Shown: positions 31,820 to 41,357 of the stretch, piece after piece
How the letters are laid out: the number at the start of each line of letters is the position of its first letter
How positions within the stretch are numbered: position 1 is the stretch's first letter
Assembly: GCF_009295515.1 (NCBI RefSeq)
Contig: NZ_RQVV01000053.1
Location: 248,001-312,000, forward strand
Direction: 5' to 3'
Length of the DNA: 64,000 nucleotides
Origin: Erwinia endophytica
Lineage (GTDB): Bacteria > Pseudomonadota > Gammaproteobacteria > Enterobacterales > Enterobacteriaceae
Notes under the pieces: model-generated
Told to the model about the DNA's origin: nothing
What the model saw: the letters and a program-made list of their open reading frames with translations, nothing else
The model's database searches: none
Made by a program: the position numbers and the translations under genes

Positions 31820-31844
31820 ATATAATAACGAGAATATTATTCAA
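31817..31844 (-). promoter_or_regulatory. promoter of the uncharacterised gene
   Basis: On the minus strand TTGAAT (31839-31844), a 16-base spacer and TATGCT (31817-31822). The -10 box touches the Fur palindrome, which would block polymerase when iron is plentiful. Confidence 0.5.
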
Positions 31845-32083
31845 CGGCGCAGCGATGAAAATTTATCGATTCATGCTGCTCCTCAGATAAATTGGTAATA
31901 ACTATTCGAGGTTGGGGTTGAGAAGTTAAAATGACTATTAATCCTAATCAACCCGGCAGCGCCGATATTTACTGGCTACTTTTCAATGCGTTAGCATTTC
32001 GTTAAATTGCGGCGTGACATCGATCGTTATCCTCTTCTAAGGGTCTAAACTGAATAAAAAGGCCCTAAAAAACCCTCTTGGCG

Positions 32084-32109
32084 TTAATCCCTGCAAAACA
32101 AGAGGTTGA
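32084..32109 (-). promoter_or_regulatory. candidate IscR type-2 site upstream of sufA
   Basis: Read on the minus strand, this 26-base stretch matches the degenerate IscR type-2 pattern (AWARCCCYTSnGTTTGMnGKKKTKWA) at about 19-20 positions, including CC, TTTG, GGG and TTAA. In E. coli apo-IscR activates suf from such a site. It is also flanked by an inverted repeat CCTCTTG (32074)/CAAGAGG (32099). The match is approximate. Confidence 0.4.
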
Positions 32110-32112
32110 AGA

Positions 32113-32131
32113 GACAATCATTATCACTAAC
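32113..32131. promoter_or_regulatory. Fur box of the suf operon
   Basis: The minus-strand reading GTTAGTGATAATGATTGTC matches the Fur consensus at 15 of 19 positions, 46 bases before the sufA start. It is consistent with iron repression of suf. Confidence 0.7.
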
Positions 32132-32176
32132 ATAGAGGTATTAGCCCGCAGGGCTATCGACTCGCGAGGTAATATT

Positions 32177-32551
32177 ATGTCATCAGCAACGACTGCTTCT
32201 TTTTCTCCTGACGACTATGTCTGGAAAGGCCTGACGCTCACTGACAGCGCCGCTAAGCAAATTATTACCCTGGCGGCTGGCGATCCAGAAGTGAAGGGGC
32301 TGAGACTGGGCGTGAAAACGTCGGGTTGTGCCGGTTTTGGCTATACGATGGATTTAATAAAACAGCCTGCTGACGATGATCTGGTGTTTACTCATAAGGG
32401 CGCGTCGCTGTTTGTGCCCCTGCAGGCCATGCCTTTCATTGACGGAACGGAAGTGGATTTCGTACGTGAAGGTCTGAATCAGATTTTTAAATTTAATAAT
32501 CCTAAAGCTCAACACGCCTGTGGCTGTGGTGAGAGCTTTGGCGTTGAGTAA
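32177..32551 (+). CDS. sufA: Fe-S cluster A-type carrier SufA
   Basis: A 124-residue A-type carrier that receives clusters from SufBCD and delivers them to targets. The three ligand cysteines are in [10 protein letters not shown] and HACGCGESF. The ATG at 32177 is preceded by GAGGTAATATT; 33 further in-frame codons upstream run through the Fur box and are not coding. It is the first gene of sufABCDSE, the stress and iron-starvation Fe-S system. Confidence 0.96.
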   Translation: MSSATTASFSPDDYVWKGLTLTDSAAKQIITLAAGDPEVKGLRLGVKTSGCAGFGYTMDLIKQPADDDLVFTHKGASLFVPLQAMPFIDGTEVDFVREGLNQIFKFNNPKAQHACGCGESFGVE

Positions 32552-32556
32552 AATTT

Positions 32557-34050
32557 ATGTCTCGAAACACTGAAACATCAGACGATGTGCAGGTCTGGGG
32601 CGGAAACCATCAGAAGTACAAAGAAGGTTTCTTTACCCAACTGCAGACTGAAGAGTTTGAACATGGCATCAGCGAAGACGTCGTACGGGCGATTTCGGCC
32701 AAACGTAACGAACCTGAGTGGATGCTGGATTTCCGCCTTAAGGCCTATGCAGCCTGGCTGGAAATGGAAGAGCCGCACTGGCTGAAAGCCCACTACACGT
32801 CACTTAACTATCAGGACTACAGCTACTATTCAGCCCCGTCCTGTGGGAACTGTGATGACAGTTGCGCTTCAGCGCCTGGCGCTCAACAAACGTCTGGTGC
32901 TCAGGCTCCGAACTACCTGACGGAAGAAGTGGAAAACGCCTTTAAACAACTGGGGGTTCCGGTTCGTGAAGGTCAGGAAGTGGCGGTTGATGCCATCTTC
33001 GACTCGGTATCGGTTTCCACGACTTACCGTAGCAAGCTGGCGGAGCAGGGGATTATTTTCTGTTCATTTGGTGAAGCTATTCATGAGCACCCGGAACTGG
33101 TTAAGCAGTATCTGGGAACCGTCGTACCAGCGAATGATAACTTTTTTGCCGCGCTGAACTCGGCGGTGGCTTCTGACGGGACGTTTGTCTATATCCCGAA
33201 AGGAGTACGTTGCCCAATGGAGCTGTCGACTTATTTTCGTATTAACGCCGCGAAGACCGGCCAGTTTGAACGCACCATCCTGATTGCTGATGAAGGCAGT
33301 TATGTCAGCTATATTGAGGGGTGCTCGGCACCGGTCCGCGACAGCTATCAGTTACATGCTGCGGTAGTGGAAGTGATCATCCATAAAGATGCCGAAGTGA
33401 AATATTCCACCGTGCAGAACTGGTTCTCCGGCGGTGAGTCCGAAGGCGGTATTCTCAATTTCGTGACCAAGCGAGCGCTGTGTGAAGGCGAGAATAGCAA
33501 GATGTCCTGGACGCAGTCTGAAACCGGATCGGCGATCACCTGGAAATACCCTAGCGTTATTCTGCGTGGCGACAACTCCATCGGTGAGTTTTTCTCTGTG
33601 GCGCTGACCAGTGGTCACCAGCAGGCCGATACGGGTACCAAGATGATCCATATCGGCAAAAACACCAAATCAACCATCATTTCCAAAGGGATCTCGGCCG
33701 GGAAAAGCCAGAATACCTACCGTGGTCTGGTGAAGATTATGCCAACCGCCACCAATGCGCGTAATTTCACTCAGTGTGACTCGATGCTGATTGGTGCGGA
33801 GTGCGGCGCGCATACATTCCCGTACGTGGAAGCGCGTAACAATTCAGCGCAGTTGGAGCACGAAGCCACCACCTCGCGAATCGGTGAGGATCAGCTGTTC
33901 TACTGCCTGCAGCGAGGGATCAGTGAAGATGACGCGATTTCGATGATTGTGAACGGTTTCTGTAAAGACGTCTTTTCCGAGCTGCCACTGGAGTTTGCGG
34001 TTGAAGCACAGAAATTGCTGGCGATTAGCCTCGAACACAGCGTGGGCTAA
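32557..34050 (+). CDS. sufB: Fe-S cluster scaffold SufB
   Basis: The 497-residue core scaffold of the SufBC2D complex on which clusters are built. The right-handed beta-helix core ends in the strongly conserved segment [45 protein letters not shown], whose CGAHT Cys is the sulfur acceptor region. A Cys-rich insert CGNCDDSC lies near residue 97. It begins five bases after the sufA stop. Confidence 0.97.
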   Translation: MSRNTETSDDVQVWGGNHQKYKEGFFTQLQTEEFEHGISEDVVRAISAKRNEPEWMLDFRLKAYAAWLEMEEPHWLKAHYTSLNYQDYSYYSAPSCGNCDDSCASAPGAQQTSGAQAPNYLTEEVENAFKQLGVPVREGQEVAVDAIFDSVSVSTTYRSKLAEQGIIFCSFGEAIHEHPELVKQYLGTVVPANDNFFAALNSAVASDGTFVYIPKGVRCPMELSTYFRINAAKTGQFERTILIADEGSYVSYIEGCSAPVRDSYQLHAAVVEVIIHKDAEVKYSTVQNWFSGGESEGGILNFVTKRALCEGENSKMSWTQSETGSAITWKYPSVILRGDNSIGEFFSVALTSGHQQADTGTKMIHIGKNTKSTIISKGISAGKSQNTYRGLVKIMPTATNARNFTQCDSMLIGAECGAHTFPYVEARNNSAQLEHEATTSRIGEDQLFYCLQRGISEDDAISMIVNGFCKDVFSELPLEFAVEAQKLLAISLEHSVG

Positions 34051-34105
34051 TCCCTGCCGTTTACGATCATTGCGAAATACCGCAGAGTATTGTTCAGGAA
34101 ACACT

Positions 34106-34852
34106 ATGTTAAGTATTAAAGGTTTACAGGTAAGTATTGCAGATAAAGAGATCCTGCGAGGGTTAGACCTGGAGGTTAAGCCGGGTGAAGTTCATGCCAT
34201 TATGGGACCGAATGGCTCGGGTAAAAGTACCCTGTCCGCCACGCTGGCGGGGCGTGAAGAATATGAGATAACGGGCGGTTCGGTCAATTTCAAAGGCAAG
34301 GATTTACTGACGCTTTCGCCGGAAGATCGCGCGGGCGAAGGGATCTTTATGGCCTTTCAGTATCCGGTAGAAATTCCCGGCGTCAGCAATCAGTTTTTCC
34401 TGCAAACAGCGGTTAACGCGGTGCGTAAATACCGTGCGCAGGATGAACTGGACCGCTTTGATTTCCAGGACTTTATCGAAGACAAAATTCACCTGTTGAA
34501 GATGCCGGAAGACCTCCTGACCCGATCAGTCAATGTGGGCTTCTCGGGTGGCGAGAAAAAGCGTAACGACATCCTGCAGATGGCGGCGTTGGAACCTGAA
34601 CTCTGCATTCTCGACGAAACCGACTCAGGACTGGATATTGATGCGCTGAGGATCGTGTCCAATGGCGTTAACTCACTGCGTGACGGTAAACGCGCATTTA
34701 TTATCGTGACGCATTACCAGCGTATTCTGGACTACATCAAGCCAGACTTCGTCCATGTTTTATATCAGGGAAAAATCGTGAAGTCCGGCGACTTTACGCT
34801 GGTAAAACAACTGGAGGACCAAGGCTATGGCTGGCTTACCGACCAGGAATAA
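34106..34852 (+). CDS. sufC: Fe-S assembly ATPase SufC
   Basis: A 248-residue ABC-type ATPase that drives conformational change in SufBC2D. It has Walker A GPNGSGKST, signature FSGGEKKRND and Walker B CILDETDSGLD. The ATG at 34106 (GGAAACACT upstream) matches the family start MLSIKGLQVS; upstream in-frame codons belong to the sufB-sufC gap. It overlaps sufD by 26 bases. Confidence 0.97.
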   Translation: MLSIKGLQVSIADKEILRGLDLEVKPGEVHAIMGPNGSGKSTLSATLAGREEYEITGGSVNFKGKDLLTLSPEDRAGEGIFMAFQYPVEIPGVSNQFFLQTAVNAVRKYRAQDELDRFDFQDFIEDKIHLLKMPEDLLTRSVNVGFSGGEKKRNDILQMAALEPELCILDETDSGLDIDALRIVSNGVNSLRDGKRAFIIVTHYQRILDYIKPDFVHVLYQGKIVKSGDFTLVKQLEDQGYGWLTDQE

Positions 34853-36110
34853 CGAGAACGCTTTGCAGCAGTGGCATCATCTGTTTGAGAGTCACGGGCA
34901 TCATCGTTCACTGCAGGCGCAGCAGCACTGGCAGCAATTGCTGCGTCTTGGTCTGCCGACCCGCAAGCATGAAAACTGGAAATACACGCCACTGGAAGGA
35001 TTACTGGCACACAACTTCGTCCTACCCGACGCGCCCGACCTGACCGCCGCTGATGTCGCCAGTCTGTCATTGAATCTGGATGCGGTGAAGATGGTGTTTG
35101 TGGATGGTCGCTTCAATGCGGAATTGAGCGATAAATCCTTTGACGTATTCGCTGTTCAGGTCAGCCTGGGGGCAGAACGTCGTGAGTTGAGCGCGCCGAT
35201 ACAGCCAGAAGTTTTTCTGCATTTGACCGAGAGTCTGGCAGAAGAGGTGGCTACCATTCATTTGCCGCGCGGTAAGTCAGCTGCGCGGGCGCTTTATATG
35301 TTACATATCAGTAGCGGTAGCGTGCAGGAAGAGATGAACACCTCTCACTACCGCCATCAGTTGCAGTTGGACGACAATACGTCGGCGACAGTGATTGAAC
35401 ACTATGTCAGCCTGAATGATGCCGCGCATTTTACTGGCGCGCGGTTGACCGTGACCGTGGGCAACAATGCGCAACTGACACATTACAAGCTGGCTTTCGA
35501 GCACAGCAGCAGTTACCACTTCTCTCATAACGATATCGTGATTGCCAGCGATGCCCGGGTACAAAGCCACAATTTCCTGCTGGGCAGCGGTTTATCCCGC
35601 CATAACACCAGTGTGCAATTGAATGGCGAAGGCTCGGAGCTTGGCATTAATAGTTTGATGTTGCCATCAGGCAAAGAAGTCTGTGACAGCCGAACCTGGC
35701 TGGAGCACAACAAGGGCCATTGCCTGAGCCGCCAACTGCATAAAACCATCGTGCGAGATAAAGCCCGGGCGGTGTTTAATGGCCAGATCAAAGTGGCTAA
35801 ATATGCGCTGAAAACCGACGGACAGATGACCAACAACAACCTGTTATTGGGGCGTCTGGCTGAAGTGGACACCAAGCCGCAACTGGAAATTTACGCTGAT
35901 GACGTGAAGTGCAGTCATGGTGCAACCATTGGCCGCATTGACGACGAGCAGATGTTCTATTTGCGTGCCCGGGGTATCAGCGAAGAGTCAGCCCAGCGGA
36001 TGATTATTTACGCATTTGCCGCAGAATTAACCGAAGCTATAACGGATGACGTGCTGAAGGAAGCGGTGATGCAGCGTATCGCTCAGCGTTTCCCTGGAGA
36101 CATAAAATGA
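34827..36110 (+). CDS. sufD: Fe-S cluster assembly protein SufD
   Basis: The 427-residue partner of SufB in the SufBC2D scaffold, needed for iron entry. An N-terminal helical region is followed by a beta-helix and the family C-terminus [30 protein letters not shown], in which the conserved His of CSHGAT pairs with the SufB site. It starts inside sufC, and its stop overlaps the sufS start (ATGA). Confidence 0.96.
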   Translation: MAGLPTRNNENALQQWHHLFESHGHHRSLQAQQHWQQLLRLGLPTRKHENWKYTPLEGLLAHNFVLPDAPDLTAADVASLSLNLDAVKMVFVDGRFNAELSDKSFDVFAVQVSLGAERRELSAPIQPEVFLHLTESLAEEVATIHLPRGKSAARALYMLHISSGSVQEEMNTSHYRHQLQLDDNTSATVIEHYVSLNDAAHFTGARLTVTVGNNAQLTHYKLAFEHSSSYHFSHNDIVIASDARVQSHNFLLGSGLSRHNTSVQLNGEGSELGINSLMLPSGKEVCDSRTWLEHNKGHCLSRQLHKTIVRDKARAVFNGQIKVAKYALKTDGQMTNNNLLLGRLAEVDTKPQLEIYADDVKCSHGATIGRIDDEQMFYLRARGISEESAQRMIIYAFAAELTEAITDDVLKEAVMQRIAQRFPGDIK

Positions 36111-37327
36111 GTTTTGACCTGACGCGCGTCAGGGCTGATTTTCCCATTCTGACGCGAGAAATAAATGGCCAGCCGCTGGCCTATCTCGACAGCGCGGCCA
36201 GTGCCCAGAAGCCGCAAGTGGTTATCGATGCGGAAAGTCATTTCTATCAGCAGGGTTATGCGGCAGTGCACCGGGGGATCCATACTCTGAGTGCTGAAGC
36301 CACCACGGCAATGGAAAATGTGCGTGCGCAGGCCGCGCGTTTCCTTAATGCGGCGTCGCCGGAAGAGATCGTGTTTGTTAAGGGGACCACCGAGGCGATC
36401 AATCTGGTCGCCAATAGCTGGGGGGCGAGTCACTTGCAGCCGGGTGACAACATTCTGATCACCGCGATGGAGCATCATGCCAACATCGTGCCGTGGCAGA
36501 TGATTGCGCAACGTACCGGCGCCGAAGTGCGGTTTATCCCGTTAACGGCGACTGGCGAGCTGGAACTCTCTGCGTTGCCGTCATTGCTGGACAGCCGTAC
36601 CCGCATGCTGGCGATCACCCAGGTATCGAATGTGCTCGGCACAGTTAACCCGGTGAAAGAACTGGTGGCTCAGGCGAAAGCCGCTGGCGTCGCCACGTTA
36701 ATTGATGGAGCCCAGGCGGTCATGCATGAGCAGGTTGACGTGCAGGATCTGGGATGTGATTTTTACGTTTTCTCAGGCCATAAAATCTACGGTCCGTCTG
36801 GTATTGGTATTCTGTATGGCCGTAAAGCCGTGCTGGATCAAATGCCGCCGTGGGAAGGCGGCGGCTCAATGATCGCCACGGTCAGCCTGACCGAAGGAAC
36901 CACCTATGCGGCAGCGCCGTGGCGCTTTGAGGCGGGATCGCCTAACACGGGTGGAATTATGGGGTTGGGAGCGGCGCTGAATTGGGTGAGTGAACTGGGT
37001 CTGGATGTCATTCATCAGCGTGAACAGGCGCTGATGCATTATGCCATGGATAAGCTCGCCGCTGTACCGGACCTGAAAATCTATGGACCTCAGCAGCGGG
37101 CAGGGGTGATTGCTTTCAATCTGGGTCAGCATCACGCCTATGATGTTGGTAGCTTTCTCGACCAGTATGGTATCGCCATTCGCACGGGCCACCACTGCGC
37201 CATGCCGTTGATGAACCACTACGGCGTTCCGGCGATGTGCCGGGCCTCCTTTGTTCTGTATAATAGCGAAGAAGAGGTTGATCGCCTGGCGGTTGGCCTG
37301 ACACGAATACACCGCCTGCTGGGCTGA
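36107..37327 (+). CDS. sufS: cysteine desulfurase SufS
   Basis: A 406-residue PLP-dependent type II desulfurase taking sulfur from cysteine. The PLP Lys is in FSGHKIYGP, and the active-site Cys lies in [12 protein letters not shown]. It hands persulfide to SufE, encoded 24 bases downstream. The start overlaps the sufD stop by four bases, indicating tight coupling. Confidence 0.97.
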   Translation: MSFDLTRVRADFPILTREINGQPLAYLDSAASAQKPQVVIDAESHFYQQGYAAVHRGIHTLSAEATTAMENVRAQAARFLNAASPEEIVFVKGTTEAINLVANSWGASHLQPGDNILITAMEHHANIVPWQMIAQRTGAEVRFIPLTATGELELSALPSLLDSRTRMLAITQVSNVLGTVNPVKELVAQAKAAGVATLIDGAQAVMHEQVDVQDLGCDFYVFSGHKIYGPSGIGILYGRKAVLDQMPPWEGGGSMIATVSLTEGTTYAAAPWRFEAGSPNTGGIMGLGAALNWVSELGLDVIHQREQALMHYAMDKLAAVPDLKIYGPQQRAGVIAFNLGQHHAYDVGSFLDQYGIAIRTGHHCAMPLMNHYGVPAMCRASFVLYNSEEEVDRLAVGLTRIHRLLG

Positions 37328-37351
37328 GCTGGCGGCAAAGAGGGATGAACC

Positions 37352-37774
37352 ATGGCGACCCTGCCAGATAGAGACAAACTGGTCCGCAACTTTACCCGTT
37401 GCGCTAACTGGGAAGAAAAATACCTGTATGTGATTGAACTGGGTGCGTTGTTGCCTGAATTTCCTGAATCATTGCATCAGCCGGAAAACACCATTTCTGG
37501 ATGTCAGAGTCAGGTGTGGATCTTGATGGACGTCGACGACAATGGACGTGTGGTACTGCGTGGTGATAGTGATGCTGCTATCGTTAAAGGATTGATTAGT
37601 ATTGTATTTATCCTTTATCAGCAGATGACGCCGGCAGAAATCCTTGCCTTTGATGTCCGCCCCTGGTTTGCCCAGTTGGCCTTGACTCAACATCTCACGC
37701 CTTCCCGTTCTCAGGGGCTGGAAGCGATGATTCGTGCCATTCGTCTGAAAGCGCAGGCGCTTACTGTGGATTGA
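37352..37774 (+). CDS. sufE: sulfur acceptor SufE
   Basis: A 140-residue sulfur shuttle that accepts persulfide from SufS and passes it to SufB. The acceptor Cys lies in the conserved loop [11 protein letters not shown] at about residue 51. It is the last suf gene; a clear terminator follows. Confidence 0.96.
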   Translation: MATLPDRDKLVRNFTRCANWEEKYLYVIELGALLPEFPESLHQPENTISGCQSQVWILMDVDDNGRVVLRGDSDAAIVKGLISIVFILYQQMTPAEILAFDVRPWFAQLALTQHLTPSRSQGLEAMIRAIRLKAQALTVD

Positions 37775-37794
37775 ATTGCTACACTTCTCGTAGG

Positions 37795-37823
37795 CTTCCC
37801 ACTATGTTGGTGGGAAGTTTTTT
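37795..37823 (+). terminator. terminator of the suf operon
   Basis: CTTCCCAC-TATGTTG-GTGGGAAG followed by TTTTTT, 20 bases past the sufE stop. Confidence 0.92.
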
Positions 37824-37837
37824 ACACGAGAAATCGC

Positions 37838-38803
37838 ATGAAAACGTTGTCCCAGTTTGTTTATTTGTTACTGATTGCTCTTTTGTTTGTACAGCAAGCC
37901 CGCGCTACAGCATACCCTCTTCCCGCTGAAAATAGCCGTCTGATTGGTGAGAATACCACCTACACTGTGCCCAGTGATGGTCGATCGCTGGAGAGGATCG
38001 CGGCGGAATACAAAATCGGATTATTGGGGATGTTGGAAGCGAATCCGGGTACCGATCCGTGGTTACCCAAAGCGGGGTCGCAACTGATCATTCCCACCCA
38101 GATGTTATTGCCGGATACCAAAAGGGAAGGGATAGTGATTAATGTGGCGGAATTGCGCCTCTATTATTATCCGCAGGGCGAGAACACGGTGATCGTCTAT
38201 CCAATAGGTATCGGTCAACTGGGGGCGAATACCCCGGAGATGGTCACCACTATCAGCCAAAAAATCCCCCATCCGACCTGGACGCCCACACCCAATATCC
38301 GCAAGCGTTATGCCGCTGAAGGCAAAGTGCTGCCGGTCACCGTGCCTGCGGGGGCCGATAACCCGATGGGACTCTATGCGCTGCGTCTGGCATATGGCAA
38401 AGGGCATTATCTGATCCACGGAACCAATGCTGATTTCGGCATTGGAATGCGTGTCAGCTCTGGCTGTATTCGCTTGCGGCCTGATGATATCGCGGCGTTG
38501 TTTAACCGCGTCCCCGCAGGTACGCGTGTGCAGGTCATCAATCAGCCGCTCAAATATGCGGTGGAACCGGATGGCAAACGTTATATCGAAGTGCACCAGC
38601 CATTGTCACACAGTGAGAAAGACGATCCGCAAACCATGCCAATTGCTTTGAGTGCTAACGCGAAAAAATTTATTAACAGTGATGACAGCGATGTTGCGGT
38701 GATTAACGCCGCGTTGGTCCGCCGTTCAGGTATGCCAGTGCTGGTGAATGCCGGGGAGGAGGTTGATGACCATGCTCCGGAACCTGCGGTCCAGCAACAG
38801 TGA
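37838..38803 (+). CDS. ldtE: L,D-transpeptidase (YnhG/LdtE type)
   Basis: A 321-residue exported murein enzyme. The signal peptide ends near residue 23 (ARA|TAYP). A LysM-like segment (YTVPSDGRSLERIAAEYKIG) precedes the YkuD catalytic domain, with HGTN and the active-site motif SSGCIRLR. In E. coli LdtE makes 3-3 crosslinks in peptidoglycan; paralogues attach Lpp, and its position beside lpp on the opposite strand is noteworthy. The C-terminus extends beyond the catalytic domain by about 90 residues. Confidence 0.92.
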   Translation: MKTLSQFVYLLLIALLFVQQARATAYPLPAENSRLIGENTTYTVPSDGRSLERIAAEYKIGLLGMLEANPGTDPWLPKAGSQLIIPTQMLLPDTKREGIVINVAELRLYYYPQGENTVIVYPIGIGQLGANTPEMVTTISQKIPHPTWTPTPNIRKRYAAEGKVLPVTVPAGADNPMGLYALRLAYGKGHYLIHGTNADFGIGMRVSSGCIRLRPDDIAALFNRVPAGTRVQVINQPLKYAVEPDGKRYIEVHQPLSHSEKDDPQTMPIALSANAKKFINSDDSDVAVINAALVRRSGMPVLVNAGEEVDDHAPEPAVQQQ

Positions 38804-38843
38804 AAACCGGGATGTTGCATAAGGAGAAGAGGTAAAAGGCAAA

Positions 38844-38872
38844 AAAAATGGCGCACATTGTGCGCCATTTTT
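38844..38872. terminator. bidirectional terminator between ldtE and lpp
   Basis: AAAAATGGCGCACA and TGTGCGCCATTTTT are exact inverted copies around one base, giving A/T tracts on both strands between the convergent ldtE and lpp. Confidence 0.93.
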
Positions 38873-38888
38873 AGTACCAGAACGCGTC

Positions 38889-39128
<240 letters not shown>

Positions 39129-39171
39129 TTATACCCTCTAGATTGAGTTAATCTCCATGTAGCGCTACAAG

Positions 39172-39178
39172 TATTACA
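39172..39178 (-). promoter_or_regulatory. -10 region of the lpp promoter
   Basis: TAATACT on the minus strand sits in a context (TTTGTGTAATACTTGTAGCG) almost identical to the E. coli lpp promoter, about 47 bases before the start codon. The -35 region is poorly conserved. Confidence 0.65.
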
Positions 39179-39380
39179 CAAAGTATTTTCTAATGAGAAT
39201 AAATTTTTAATGAGAACGTGCTTAAATTTGATCGTTCGCTCAAAGAAGCACCGTCTTACCAAAAAGGTGCAAAAAATTTAGCTAAAACAGGCGACTTTAA
39301 TCGGATCAATCTCACTTATTACCGAGTTGAATAGTTAATTTCGATAGGTTTTTTTAAGATAATTCTTTACTGAAGTTATA

Positions 39381-39405
39381 AAAAAAGCGCCACTCAGGGC
39401 GCTTT
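39381..39405 (-). terminator. terminator of pykF
   Basis: On the minus strand AGCGCCC-TGAGT-GGCGCT is followed by TTTTTTATAAC, about 25 bases past the pykF stop. Confidence 0.88.
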
Positions 39406-39429
39406 ATCGCTGCAAGGCGTAATCTTAGA

Positions 39430-40845
39430 TTACAGAACATGTACAGCAGTGGTATTCGTCGTTCCACTCGGTACTAAAGCACCCGAAACCATGACCACTA
39501 CGTCGCCTCGCTGTGCATATCCACTGGCGATAGCGGCTTCTTTGCCGATACGATAGAAATCATCAGTAGAGGCGATTTCTTTTACCACGGAAGTGACGAC
39601 GCCTTTGCTCAGAATTAACTGGCGGGCAGTTTGCTCATTGGTCGTCAGTGCCAGGATCGTGGCTTGAGGAAAGTATTTACGCACAGATTTAGCTGACTTA
39701 CCGCCTTCCGTCGCGACCACGATCAATGGTGCTTCCAGGTTCTCAGCTGTTTCCACGGCACTGCGGCATACTGCTTCGGTGATGCGTATTTTGTGGTTGT
39801 CATTCTTCGCGTCAATAATCCGGCTTTTCATCACGCGATCAGTACGTTCGCAGATGGTGGCCATAATGGTCACGGCTTCCAGCGGATATTTCCCTTTCGC
39901 ACTCTCACCGGACAACATAACGGCATCAGTACCGTCGAGGATGGCGTTAGCCACATCGCCAGCTTCAGCACGAGTCGGACGCGGGTTCTTGATCATTGAA
40001 TCAAGCATCTGCGTCGCGGTGATCACCACCTTACGTGCACGATTACATTTTTTGATCATCATTTTCTGCGCGAAGATCACTTCTTCCACCGGGATTTCCA
40101 CGCCGAGGTCGCCACGAGCAACCATGATGCCATCAGAGGCTTCAAGGATCTCGTCAAAGTTATTCAGACCTTCCTGGTTTTCAATTTTAGAGATGATCTG
40201 GATGTGCTCTCCACCGTGTTGCTTCAGGTGCTCACGAATTTCCAGTACATCCGAACGCTTACGGATAAAGGAAGCCGCAACAAAGTCGACACCCTGTTCG
40301 CAACCAAAGATCAGGTCATGTTTGTCTTTTTCAGCCAGCGCGGGCAACTGGATTGAAACACCCGGCAGGTTAACGCCTTTGTTTTCACCCAGGTCGCCAT
40401 TGTTCAGCACTTTACAAACTACCGTTTTTTCAGTGACCTTAGTGACTTCCATCCCGATGAGACCATCGTCTACCAGCACAGTGTTACCGATTTTCAGGTC
40501 GGCAGCGAAGCCCTGATAGGTCACAGCCACACATTCGGCGTTACCAATCACTGACTGATCCGTGGTGAAAGTGAAGGTCTGCCCAGCTTTCAGCGCTACA
40601 TCTGCTCCGCCTTCCAGCTTCATGGTTCGGATTTCGGGGCCTTTGGTATCCAGCAGGATCGCGGCCTGGAGACCTGTTTTTTTCATCACCGCTCGCAGGT
40701 TAGCAATACGTTTACCGTGCTCTTCGTAATCCCCATGAGAGAAGTTCAGGCGCATGACGTTCATGCCCGCGTTCAGCAGGCTAGTCAGCATTTCTTCTGA
40801 TTCGGTTTTTGGACCGATAGTACAAACAATCTTGGTCTTTTTCAT
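39430..40845 (-). CDS. pykF: pyruvate kinase I
   Basis: Cytoplasmic glycolytic enzyme (471 residues) converting PEP and ADP to pyruvate and ATP; the type I isozyme is activated by fructose-1,6-bisphosphate. Conserved blocks are [42 protein letters not shown], the Lys/Glu/Asp catalytic region [34 protein letters not shown] and [24 protein letters not shown]. Its upstream region has a full-consensus Cra site. It is separated from the siderophore locus, which is on the opposite strand. Confidence 0.98.
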   Translation of the reverse strand: MKKTKIVCTIGPKTESEEMLTSLLNAGMNVMRLNFSHGDYEEHGKRIANLRAVMKKTGLQAAILLDTKGPEIRTMKLEGGADVALKAGQTFTFTTDQSVIGNAECVAVTYQGFAADLKIGNTVLVDDGLIGMEVTKVTEKTVVCKVLNNGDLGENKGVNLPGVSIQLPALAEKDKHDLIFGCEQGVDFVAASFIRKRSDVLEIREHLKQHGGEHIQIISKIENQEGLNNFDEILEASDGIMVARGDLGVEIPVEEVIFAQKMMIKKCNRARKVVITATQMLDSMIKNPRPTRAEAGDVANAILDGTDAVMLSGESAKGKYPLEAVTIMATICERTDRVMKSRIIDAKNDNHKIRITEAVCRSAVETAENLEAPLIVVATEGGKSAKSVRKYFPQATILALTTNEQTARQLILSKGVVTSVVKEIASTDDFYRIGKEAAIASGYAQRGDVVVMVSGALVPSGTTNTTAVHVL

Positions 40846-41292
40846 GACGAGTTATCTATTTAAGTTGTAATGGATGATAGAAACGTGGATCCGGAGTCGG
40901 GTGTTTCGCGCCGGAGAAGAATTTTTGCCTGGGCGGCGAACAGCAATACAGAATTAAGAATAGGTGACAGTAGAAAAGCGTGCAGAGGAAGTTGTATCGC
41001 GGTTTCAGCGCGGGCGCAAAACTCCGTTGCGCAACGAACTATCGTTTTTGCTAAAAGGTCAACCATACGCTGAAACCATTCAAGTGAAACAACGTTCCGC
41101 ATTATAGTCGCTAAGTACCCGCAGACCAATTAAAAAACGCATTGGCTGCACAAAGATTGCGTCAGATCAGGTTGCTGCATAAAAAGGAAAAAGAAGACAT
41201 CAATCACAGGAAGAAGATAGATGGCGATAATAACGAATAAATTACTTGCTGTAGATCAAATAATTGCAAAAATAGGTAGCATTACTGTAAAT
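40846..41292. other. divergent region pykF/siderophore receptor
   Basis: About 450 bases before the Fur box. It holds the Cra site at 41069-41082. The 41097-41290 stretch is AT-rich and contains a 32-codon frame at 41221-41319 that runs through the Fur box and is not claimed as a gene. No terminator, tRNA fragment or integrase remnant is visible. Confidence 0.5.
41069..41082 (+). promoter_or_regulatory. Cra (FruR) operator upstream of pykF
   Basis: GCTGAAACCATTCA matches the Cra consensus RSTGAAWCSNTHHW at all 14 positions, about 225 bases upstream of the pykF start. Cra represses pykF in E. coli. Confidence 0.7.
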
Positions 41293-41311
41293 AGTAGTGA
41301 TAATCATTATC
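41293..41311. promoter_or_regulatory. Fur box of the siderophore locus
   Basis: AGTAGTGATAATCATTATC matches the 19-bp Fur consensus at 16 positions, with the right 13 bases perfect. It is 46 bases upstream of the receptor start. Confidence 0.85.
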
Positions 41312-41357
41312 AGTTGTAATTTTCAGTAACCACTCGCTGCAAGATGGAGGATTCAAA

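Noticed and set aside
41221..41319. 32-codon reading frame with a GGAAGAAG site before the siderophore receptor
   Set aside because: It runs straight through the Fur box and promoter region, has no recognisable product, and is most likely chance.
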